A stretch of DNA of 32,370 bases from Prevotella sp. (GTDB lineage Bacteria; Bacteroidota; Bacteroidia; Bacteroidales; Bacteroidaceae): assembly GCA_017615355.1 (NCBI GenBank), contig JAGAAJ010000033.1, forward strand, positions 1 through 32,370, in the 5' to 3' direction. Made by a program: the position numbers and the translations under genes. Shown here in pieces: positions 19,308 through 25,323 of the stretch; within the stretch, counting starts at the first letter, position 1, and every line of letters starts with the position of its first letter. Under the pieces are notes generated by a model, which worked only from the letters and a program-made list of their open reading frames with translations, made no database searches and was not told the DNA's origin.

Positions 19308-20435
19308 ATGACCTTTCATGAAGTAATAGGACAGGACGAGTGCAAGGAGCGCTTGCTGCAGATGGTCAGCGAAAGCCGTCTGCCGCATGCCATCATGCTG
19401 TGCGGCCCTGCAGGCATCGGCAAGCTGGCGCTGGCCACCGCCTTCGGCTGCCACTTGCTGTCTCAGGGTAATCTCGTACCCACGAAAGAAGAGCCCGCGA
19501 TGCTTCGCAACCTGGCCCATCCTGACCTGCACTTCACCTACCCCACCATCAAGCTGCCGTCGATGAGCGCCGACCACAAGCCCGTCAGCGATGACTTTGC
19601 CCGCGAATGGCATAGCCTCATCACTACCGAGGGGCCGTACTTCTCGATGGACCAATGGCTGGCGGCTATCGGCGCCGAGAACCAGCAGGCCATCATCACG
19701 GCCGGCGAGAGCGACGACCTGGTACGCAAGCTCAGCCTAAAGTCGAGCCAGGGCGGCTATAAGGTCAGCATCATCTGGCTGCCCGAGCGCATGAACCAGG
19801 AATGTGCCAACAAACTGCTGAAACTCATCGAGGAGCCACCCAGCCAGACGGTCTTCCTCATGGTTTGCGAAGAGCCCGACAAGCTGCTGGAGACCATCCG
19901 CAGCCGCGTGCAGCGCATCGACGTGAAGCGATTGCCCGTCAGCGTCATTGAGCAGGAATTAGTGGCACGACGCGGCATCGACCCTGAGCAGGCTCAGCGC
20001 ATCGCCCGACTGGCTGGCGGCTCGTGGCTCAGGGCCTTACAGGAGCTGCAGGCCGGCACGGAGAACGAGCAGTTCCTCGACCTCTTCATCCTGCTGATGC
20101 GCCAGGCCTACAAACGCGACGTGAAGGGCATGAAGGCGTGGGCCGATGCGATGGCCGCCTTCGGACGTGAGAAGCAGAAGCGCTTCCTCAGCTATTTCCT
20201 CCACATGATGAGAGAGAGCTTCATGTACAACTTCAAGCAGCCCGACCTCTCCTACATGACACAGCAGGAGGAGGACTTCGCCCGCAACTTCGCCCGTTTC
20301 ATCAACGAGGGCAACATCCTCGCCATCAACGACCTCATCAACCTCGCCATACGCGACATCGGCCAGAACGCCAACGCCAAGATTGTGTTCTTCGACCTGG
20401 CCTTGCAGATGACAGTATTGCTCATACAAAAATAA
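19308..20435 (+). CDS. holB: DNA polymerase III delta' subunit (clamp loader)
   Basis: 375-aa AAA+ protein. FHEVIGQDECKERLLQMV opens the clamp-loader fold; a Walker A motif GPAGIGK lies at residues 33-39, followed by LALATAFGCHLLSQ. The sensor/arginine region reads TIRSRVQRIDV, the equivalent of the SRC motif (TxxSRCQ) of clamp-loader subunits, here with Val in place of Cys. Delta' is the stator of the complex that loads the sliding clamp at primed DNA. The order holB-ricT-gldH is common in Bacteroidota and supports the call. ricT begins 7 bp after the stop. Confidence 0.88.
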   Translation: MTFHEVIGQDECKERLLQMVSESRLPHAIMLCGPAGIGKLALATAFGCHLLSQGNLVPTKEEPAMLRNLAHPDLHFTYPTIKLPSMSADHKPVSDDFAREWHSLITTEGPYFSMDQWLAAIGAENQQAIITAGESDDLVRKLSLKSSQGGYKVSIIWLPERMNQECANKLLKLIEEPPSQTVFLMVCEEPDKLLETIRSRVQRIDVKRLPVSVIEQELVARRGIDPEQAQRIARLAGGSWLRALQELQAGTENEQFLDLFILLMRQAYKRDVKGMKAWADAMAAFGREKQKRFLSYFLHMMRESFMYNFKQPDLSYMTQQEEDFARNFARFINEGNILAINDLINLAIRDIGQNANAKIVFFDLALQMTVLLIQK

Positions 20436-20441
20436 CAACAT

Positions 20442-21647
20442 ATGGAAAAGAAGAAAGAGTACCCCATACGCACGGGTTGTGACCGCGGGCTCTGCGCCGC
20501 CGCCATAGGCCGTCAGGACCGCCAGCTCAACACCTACGACTGGCTGGCCGATGTGCCAGGCAATGCCGAGTCGACCGACCTCGTCGAGGTGCAGTTCAAG
20601 CACACCCGCAAGGGCTATTACCACAACATCAACAACCTGCCGCTGAAGAAGGGCGACATCGTGGCCGTCGAGGCCAGCCCGGGCCACGACATCGGCGTCG
20701 TCACGCTGACGGGCCGTCTTGTCTACCTGCAGATCAAGAAAGCCAACCTGAAGAGCGCCGACGACATCAAGCGCGTCTACCGCCTGGCCCGTCAGAGCGA
20801 CATGGACAAATTCTACGAGGCAAAGGCACGCGAGCACGAGACGATGATCGAGAGCCGCGAGATTGCCAAGGGTCTTGGGCTGCAGATGAAGATTGGCGAC
20901 GTGGAGTATCAGGGCGACGGCCAGAAGGCCATCTTCTACTATATCGCCGACGAGCGTGTGGACTTCCGCCAGCTCATCAAGGACCTCGCTGCCGCCTTCC
21001 ATGTGCGTATTGAGATGAAGCAGATTGGTGCTCGCCAGGAGGCCGGCCGCATCGGCGGCACAGGTCCCTGTGGACGCGAGCTCTGCTGTGCCACGTGGAT
21101 GAAGAACTTTGTCTCGGTCAGCACGGGTTCCGCCCGTTTTCAGGACATCTCGCTCAACCCGCAGAAGCTGGCCGGCATGTGCGCTAAGCTGAAATGCTGC
21201 CTCAACTACGAGGTGGACGACTATATCGAGCACGGTCGCAAGCTGCCCAGCCGCGAGATCGTCTTGCAGACACAGGACGCCGACTATTTCTATTTCAAGA
21301 GCGACATCCTGGCCGGACTTGTCACCTACAGCACCGACAAGCGTTTGGCCGCCAACCTCGAGACCATTACCGCCGAGCGGGCGAAGGAGATCATCGAGAT
21401 GAACCGCCGCGGCGAGAAACCCGTCGACCTGCAGCCTGATGACCAGCGCAAGGAGCCGGAGCCCTCAGCCGACCTGCTGGCAGGCGACAGCATCACCCGC
21501 TTCGACAAGGCGAAGAAGAAGAAAAAGAAGAAGAACAAGTCTCACTCCTCAGAAGAGGAGAGAGGAGAGAGGAAAGAGGAAAGCAAAGGAGAGAGAAAGG
21601 ATGACTCTCACAAGGAGAAACCCCAAAAGGAGGAGCAGCCGAAGTAA
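20442..21647 (+). CDS. ricT: PSP1-domain protein RicT (YaaT)
   Basis: 401-aa protein with the PSP1 domain (VEVQFKHTRKGYYHN, then YLQIKKANLKSADDIKRVYR and IADERVDFRQLIKDLAAAF). The cysteine clusters CGRELCC (Cys210, 215, 216) and CAKLKCC (Cys247, 252, 253) match the positions that help hold Fe-S clusters in the Bacillus RicAFT complex, which assists RNase Y in mRNA maturation. Its role in Bacteroidota is not settled. Beyond ~residue 340 the protein runs into a lysine/glutamate tail (KKKKKKKNKSHSSEEE, then GERKEESKGERK), encoded by a purine-rich tract from ~21510. The tail overlaps the next gene by 47 bp. Confidence 0.9.
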   Translation: MEKKKEYPIRTGCDRGLCAAAIGRQDRQLNTYDWLADVPGNAESTDLVEVQFKHTRKGYYHNINNLPLKKGDIVAVEASPGHDIGVVTLTGRLVYLQIKKANLKSADDIKRVYRLARQSDMDKFYEAKAREHETMIESREIAKGLGLQMKIGDVEYQGDGQKAIFYYIADERVDFRQLIKDLAAAFHVRIEMKQIGARQEAGRIGGTGPCGRELCCATWMKNFVSVSTGSARFQDISLNPQKLAGMCAKLKCCLNYEVDDYIEHGRKLPSREIVLQTQDADYFYFKSDILAGLVTYSTDKRLAANLETITAERAKEIIEMNRRGEKPVDLQPDDQRKEPEPSADLLAGDSITRFDKAKKKKKKKNKSHSSEEERGERKEESKGERKDDSHKEKPQKEEQPK

Positions 21648-22122
21648 CAGCCTCGGCAAGACTCTCTTTCTCATAGCGGCAATGGCATTGGCTGTTGCCG
21701 CTTGCAGTCGTTTGCCTATCTACAGCCATTATGAGCACATCGACGGCGAGAGCTGGCGACGCGACGACACCCTCACCTTCACCACCACCGTCCGCGACAG
21801 CGCCAACTATCACCTCATTCTGGGCCTGCGTGCCACCAATGCCTATCCCTACAAGCAGCTCACCGTCAATGTTGACGTGAGGGTCAACGAAAACGAAAAC
21901 CAAAACGAAAAGTTCTCCCCCCTCCCCTCTCCTCTAACCATCGACCTTACCGATGCCGAAGGCGATATGCTGGGTAGCGGCGGTACCATCTATTCTTACG
22001 ACGTGCCCATGGGTGACGTTGTGCTCGGCAGCAGCGACACGCTCACCGTCAGCATCCATCATGCCATGAGCAAATTCTCGCTGCCCGGCATTACCGACAT
22101 CGGCCTGACGGTGGCACAATAG
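21601..22122 (+). CDS. gldH: Gliding motility lipoprotein GldH
   Basis: 173-aa lipoprotein. The start at 21601 lies inside the 3' end of ricT; it gives a basic n-region, a hydrophobic stretch and the lipobox AVAAC with Cys35. A later Met (at 21682) would leave no basic n-region. The body, YSHYEHIDGESWRRDDTLTF then NYHLILGLRATNAYPYKQLT, matches GldH. In Flavobacterium, GldH is needed for gliding; homologues persist in non-gliding gut species with unclear role. Residues ~95-112 (NENENQNEK, then a Pro/Ser stretch) are a low-complexity insertion made by a hexamer repeat plus a pyrimidine tract. It ends 42 bp from the convergent gene. Confidence 0.85.
   Translation: MTLTRRNPKRRSSRSNSLGKTLFLIAAMALAVAACSRLPIYSHYEHIDGESWRRDDTLTFTTTVRDSANYHLILGLRATNAYPYKQLTVNVDVRVNENENQNEKFSPLPSPLTIDLTDAEGDMLGSGGTIYSYDVPMGDVVLGSSDTLTVSIHHAMSKFSLPGITDIGLTVAQ
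21886..21911 (+). repeat. Hexamer tandem repeat in gldH
   Basis: Units AACGAA, AACGAA, AACCAA and AACGAA begin at 21886, and a C/T tract follows at 21915-21935. The 26-nt array recurs with one mismatch on the other strand at 23430-23455. Confidence 0.85.
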
Positions 22123-22164
22123 CCTGATTGTGCCAACCGCCCTTCATCTTTCAATAAGAAACGA

Positions 22165-23391
22165 CTACCGAGACTTCAGCAGACGGTCGATGGCACGGTC
22201 GAGCGAGATAGTAGGCTCGATGATGTTGTAGTCCTGCCAGAAGGTAGAGTCGCGGAAAAACTCCACTTGATCAAAGAAAGCATCGCGCTGGTCGAATGAC
22301 TCGCGCCCGCTGATGGGCTGCGCCGGCTCCGTCTCGTGGCTGGTGACGGCCATCTCGCAGCAGGCGGTAAACGATGTGGCAAAGAGGCGTCGACGCCAGT
22401 CGCAGTTGAAGCGGAACGTGGTACGCACATAGCTGATGTGAGTGATGCCGTCCTCCTGCCTGTAGTCAATCAGCAGCGACAGCTCCTTAGGTCTGAAGCG
22501 CACGCCGGCAGGTTTCTTGACGAGCATCATCAACGTGGCCTTCTCGCGGTCGCTCATGTCGAGAGAGAGCTCAGCACGGGTGAAGGCCAGCGTCTCCTGG
22601 TCGATATACAGCTTTCCATAGTACAGGGCGTAGGGTTTCTTGCAACGCGGCCTGATGCTCACCACATACTGGCTGCGGTCGCCAATGCTGGTGGGCGTCT
22701 CCATCGTCATATCATAGCTGTCCAGATCCTCGTCGTTCAGCAGCAGGTCACGGTTCTTCACGATGTCGAGCTGCACGGGAGTGACAGGGCCGCCCGTCAC
22801 TTTCACGCTCAGCGTGTCGCCCGACCTCGGGCTGAGCAGGCGGCGTCCCTTGCGGATGGCCACACGGTCACGGCCAAACGAAGGCCTGTACGGCGTCTTA
22901 TACATGTCGACGACGCCCTCGGCCACCATGATATAGCGCTGCCGCTTCATCGCCGTCTCACGATAGAAGCAATGGAAGAGCTCAGGACGGCTGCTATAGT
23001 TCTTGGGAATCTTCCTGATGGCCTCATACACCAAGTCACGAGGGTCCATAGCCACCACCAGCACCTCGCCCAACTGAATCGTGGTAGGCTGTAGGCGAAT
23101 GCGAAGTCCGCCCTCCGCCTTCAGCTCGTCGCCTTCAATCCTAAGAGAGCGGTAGCCCACATGCGACACCACGATACTATTCAGCTCCGTGTCGGCCTTC
23201 AGCAGGAAATAGCCGTCCTCGTTGGTCACCACAGCCTGGCCGCCACCGCTAACGCTCACACCCGCCAATGCATGTCCCGTAGTTGCGCTCACCACCGTGC
23301 CGCTCACCGTGGTGCGCTGCTGCGACCACGCCTCCAGACAGAGCAGCGTCGTCAGCAAGAATAAGATGGCAATCCTCTTCATGTCAGTCAT
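22165..23391 (-). CDS. Exported carboxypeptidase-like regulatory domain protein
   Basis: 408-aa protein of a Bacteroidota family. Translation can start at the ATG ending at 23391 or, more conventionally, at the ATG ending at 23382 (MKRIAILFLLTTLLCLEAWS), which opens a signal peptide. Residues ~27-105 form a CarboxypepD_reg-like domain (TVSGTVVSATTGHALAGVSV; DGYFLLKAD). Then come LGEVLVVAMDPRDLVYEAIR and FHCFYRETAMKRQRYIMVAEG, a module seen in many exported Bacteroidota proteins of unknown function (DUF5686-like in style, not proven). Probably periplasmic or outer-membrane associated. Its leader holds a promoter, a hairpin and hexamer repeats. Confidence 0.8.
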   Translation of the reverse strand: MTDMKRIAILFLLTTLLCLEAWSQQRTTVSGTVVSATTGHALAGVSVSGGGQAVVTNEDGYFLLKADTELNSIVVSHVGYRSLRIEGDELKAEGGLRIRLQPTTIQLGEVLVVAMDPRDLVYEAIRKIPKNYSSRPELFHCFYRETAMKRQRYIMVAEGVVDMYKTPYRPSFGRDRVAIRKGRRLLSPRSGDTLSVKVTGGPVTPVQLDIVKNRDLLLNDEDLDSYDMTMETPTSIGDRSQYVVSIRPRCKKPYALYYGKLYIDQETLAFTRAELSLDMSDREKATLMMLVKKPAGVRFRPKELSLLIDYRQEDGITHISYVRTTFRFNCDWRRRLFATSFTACCEMAVTSHETEPAQPISGRESFDQRDAFFDQVEFFRDSTFWQDYNIIEPTISLDRAIDRLLKSR

Positions 23392-23413
23392 AGTTTTGGT
23401 TTTCTACTTTGTT

Positions 23414-23455
23414 TCCGTCTTCGTCTTCGTTTTCGTTCTGGTTTTCGTTTTCGTT
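23414..23455 (-). repeat. Hexamer repeat array in 5' leader of the minus-strand gene
   Basis: Read on the minus strand from 23455 downwards, seven hexamers (GGAACG, AAAACG, AAAACC, AGAACG, AAAACG, AAGACG, AAGACG) lie in the leader, about 25-65 nt before the start codon. 23430-23455 matches the gldH array at 25 of 26 positions. Confidence 0.85.
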
Positions 23456-23474
23456 CCGGCGGGAAAACCGCCGG
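23456..23474 (-). promoter_or_regulatory. GC-rich hairpin in 5' leader
   Basis: CCGGCGG (23456-23462) and CCGCCGG (23468-23474) form a perfect 7-bp stem with a 5-nt loop. It lies just after the predicted transcription start of the minus-strand gene and immediately before the hexamer array. It could protect the mRNA 5' end or attenuate transcription. Confidence 0.5.
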
Positions 23475-23489
23475 ACACGGTTTTCGTTG

Positions 23490-23521
23490 CAAAGATAAGA
23501 AATCTCCTGCATACCGCCAAA
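23490..23521 (-). promoter_or_regulatory. Bacteroidota promoter for the CarboxypepD_reg-like gene
   Basis: On the minus strand the -33 box TTTG (23521-23518) and the -7 box TATCTTTG (23497-23490) are separated by 20 bp, close to the TTTG-N19-TAnnTTTG consensus. The predicted start near 23483 leaves a leader of ~90 nt. Confidence 0.75.
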
Positions 23522-23583
23522 GAATCCTTGTCAAAAAGTGAGACATTTTTTGGCTCACCTGCAAGATTATCAAAAATAATGAT

Positions 23584-23591
23584 TACCTTTG
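23584..23591 (+). promoter_or_regulatory. Bacteroidota -7 element TACCTTTG
   Basis: TACCTTTG fits TAnnTTTG and lies 35 bp before the ATG of the PH-domain gene. No TTTG is found at the expected -33 distance. The 235-bp gap therefore serves as a divergent promoter region. Confidence 0.55.
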
Positions 23592-23626
23592 CACCCAAAG
23601 AAACCATTTACTACACATTATTGAAT

Positions 23627-24088
23627 ATGGGATACATACAGAAAAACCTCATGCAGGGCGAGAAAGTGATGTTCGAGGCCAAGTTTCATGGCATCGTCTA
23701 TTTCTGGCCGTGCTTCATTGCCGTGTTGGCTATCGGCATTTTCTTCATCAGCAGCTGGAGCTTCCTGCTGCGTCTCATCCTCGTGCTGGCCGTGTGGCTG
23801 GCTGCCTTCATTTGGGCCGTGTCCATTCATGGCGGCAAGCAGTATGTGCTCACCACCCGCCGTCTCATCTTCAAGCGCGGCATCATCAAGCGCACATCGC
23901 ATGAGCTGCTGCTGCGCAAGTGCGAGGGCATCAGCATTGAGCAGTCGCTCATGGGCCGTCTCTTCGGCTATGGCAGCGTGCTGGTGTCGACAGGCGAGGA
24001 GAAAAACCGCTACGACTACATCAAGAACCCCCTGGCCTTCAGCACCTGCATCAACCAGCAGATCGACAACGTCAAGGATGATAAATAG
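23627..24088 (+). CDS. Bacterial PH-domain membrane protein (YdbT-like)
   Basis: 153-aa protein. The start at 23627 (MGYIQKNLMQGEKVMFEAKF) is chosen because it lies just downstream of a -7 element; the open frame further upstream reads through repeats. Two membrane segments (FWPCFIAVLAIGIFF and FLLRLILVLAVWLAAFIWAV, ~residues 25-65) precede a bacterial PH (bPH_2-type) domain with the hallmark LLRKCEGISIEQSLMGRLFG, then YGSVLVSTG. Such proteins are common but their function is mostly unknown. Monocistronic here, with a promoter region shared back-to-back with the minus-strand gene. Confidence 0.85.
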   Translation: MGYIQKNLMQGEKVMFEAKFHGIVYFWPCFIAVLAIGIFFISSWSFLLRLILVLAVWLAAFIWAVSIHGGKQYVLTTRRLIFKRGIIKRTSHELLLRKCEGISIEQSLMGRLFGYGSVLVSTGEEKNRYDYIKNPLAFSTCINQQIDNVKDDK

Positions 24089-24128
24089 CCCTTCTTTATT
24101 CTAATCTTTACGGATGCGAACCTATCAT

Positions 24129-24230
24129 TCCGGAGCCTCCAAAATTTCCTGCAGAGCCTCCGGAATTTTCTGAGGAGCCTCTTTATTCTGCTGAGGAGGC
24201 TCTTTATTTTGCTGCGGAGGCTCCTGAGTC
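24129..24230. repeat. Imperfect ~21-bp tandem units built on GGAGCCTC/GAGGCTC
   Basis: The clearest copies, 24171-24191 and 24192-24212, are TGAGGAGsCTCTTTATTyTGC and differ at two positions. Diverged copies flank them. All contain GGAGCCTC or its complement-like GAGGCTC, so the tract can also fold on itself. On the minus strand the 21-bp period translates as 7-residue units (QQNKEPP). Confidence 0.75.
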
Positions 24231-24260
24231 GGCGGTTTTACATCTTCAAGGTAGTCGAAA

Positions 24261-24354
24261 GTTAACGAATACACTATTAACGAATTAACGTTTACCGCTA
24301 TGCTGACAATGTTAAAATCTCAAGGTTAATAGTGTAATTCGTTAATTCGTTAAC
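24261..24354. repeat. Imperfect inverted repeat, ~30-bp arms
   Basis: Left arm 24261-24289 and the reverse complement of right arm 24325-24354 share GTTAACGAAT and ACACTATTAAC, with GAATTAAC blocks placed differently, around a ~35-bp centre. It is MITE-like in form but no target-site duplication was recognised. TAACTTTG at 24351-24358 looks like a -7 box but faces no gene. Confidence 0.65.
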
Positions 24355-24417
24355 TTTGCAAATAGACTAATTGGTTAATTATGTGAAAATTAGCTAAAAA
24401 TCACGCGAGGCACCAAT

Positions 24418-25293
24418 CTAAACAAAAAGTCTGACGATGAGGATGGCAGCGGCGAAGAGAAGACCGATGGCGAGAGTCATGAGCAGCGAGGCTGTCAGGG
24501 TGTAGAGGAATGTCTTCCGCTTGCTATAGCCTGACAACTGCTTCAGGGGCAGTAGCGCGAGGAGCAGCACCAATAAGCTGAGGAGCGAATTGTCGATGCA
24601 GAAAAAGTCCATCACCACGCTGACGATGGAGTACATGTTGGCCATGTAGACGGTGGCCACCACCAGCTCGGAATAGCGCAGGTCGGGGATGGCCGGACAC
24701 TTGCGGAAGAACGGATAGAGGAACGCCGACAGGAGGACAAGGCTGAACAGGGAGAAGAGCGTAGGGAAGGACGTGAGGAAGTCAGCAGCTTCCTTTATGA
24801 TGTTGGTGGCCTTCACGGTTGCATCCGTCACATTCTCCACGGTTTCTGTTGTCGCGCTACCCGACTCGTTGACTTGCATCACCACTTCCTCTTTCTTGAA
24901 GCTGTTCTTACCCATGATGTTGAGTCCGCCCTGCACGGCGAGTGAGAGCGTTGAGAGCAGGAAGAACATCTTGAAGGGTGGGAAGTAGGCCATCTGCATG
25001 CCTGAGAGGTAGTCGCGGATCATGAATCCTGGACGCAGCAGCAGGTCGCGCAGGGTGCGGAACATGCCGCGGTTGCCCAGTCCCCACACGTCGAGGAACA
25101 GGAGGAAGGCCCTCTTGAATGAATAGCGCCCGATCTTTGACGACTGTCCGCAGCGAGGACAATAGTTCCCCACATACTCCGTACCGCAAGTGGAGCAGCG
25201 ATGCTGCTGCTCCACCATCGGCGCTACCTCGTGAGGACGCCGTTGCCACAGGCGAAATGCCCGTCTGCGCACTTGGAAATCTCTTCTGTTCAT
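24418..25293 (-). CDS. DUF3667 zinc-ribbon membrane protein
   Basis: 291-aa protein. Residues 20-50 (PHEVAP, then CSTCGTEYVGNYCPRCGQ) form the zinc ribbon with Cys33, 36, 45 and 48, typical of DUF3667 proteins. DVWGLGNRGMFRTLRDLLLRPGFMIRDYLSG is the conserved amphipathic block. Four to five membrane segments follow (FPPFKMFFLLSTLSLAV; LFSLFSLVLLSAFLYPF; VATVYMANMYSIVSVVM; two at the C-terminus). Residues ~130-160 form a polar Thr/Val/Glu loop. Function unknown. It starts 30 bp after the malQ stop, so it probably shares the malQ transcript, though a metabolic link is not implied. Confidence 0.87.
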   Translation of the reverse strand: MNRRDFQVRRRAFRLWQRRPHEVAPMVEQQHRCSTCGTEYVGNYCPRCGQSSKIGRYSFKRAFLLFLDVWGLGNRGMFRTLRDLLLRPGFMIRDYLSGMQMAYFPPFKMFFLLSTLSLAVQGGLNIMGKNSFKKEEVVMQVNESGSATTETVENVTDATVKATNIIKEAADFLTSFPTLFSLFSLVLLSAFLYPFFRKCPAIPDLRYSELVVATVYMANMYSIVSVVMDFFCIDNSLLSLLVLLLALLPLKQLSGYSKRKTFLYTLTASLLMTLAIGLLFAAAILIVRLFV

Positions 25294-25323
25294 TCTTTCA
25301 TCAGGCGCTGAACCCTTCCCTGG

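Larger units (their letters stand above)
24089..24417. other. Gene-free convergent region with two repeat structures
   Basis: The 329 bp between the stops of the PH-domain gene and the DUF3667 gene contain no well-supported gene. They hold ~21-bp tandem units (24129-24230) and a long imperfect inverted repeat (24261-24354), followed by AT-rich sequence. A 64-codon minus-strand frame runs through both (24319 down to a TGA at 24125-24127). It has no ATG; a GTG near its middle could start a ~49-aa peptide containing LTFDYLEDVK and QQNKEPPQQNKEAP. It may be a decayed gene end rather than a live gene. Confidence 0.6.

Noticed and set aside
20037-21233. 398-codon minus-strand frame across holB and ricT
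   Set aside because: It spans the boundary of two clear plus-strand genes and has no recognisable motif or promoter.
23411-23460. Assembly or sequencing error producing the hexamer repeat
   Set aside because: The same array order recurs in gldH on the other strand with one mismatch, which random error would not produce.
23222-23626. N-terminal extension of the PH-domain protein with a VFVFVFV stretch
   Set aside because: It reads through the hexamer array and the divergent promoter; a -7 element at 23584-23591 places the transcript start downstream.
24129-24230. CRISPR array
   Set aside because: The ~21-bp units are directly adjacent without unique spacers and no cas genes are present.
24351-24358. 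TAACTTTG as a plus-strand promoter
   Set aside because: It has no -33 partner and points into the 3' end of a minus-strand gene; it is better explained as part of the inverted repeat.
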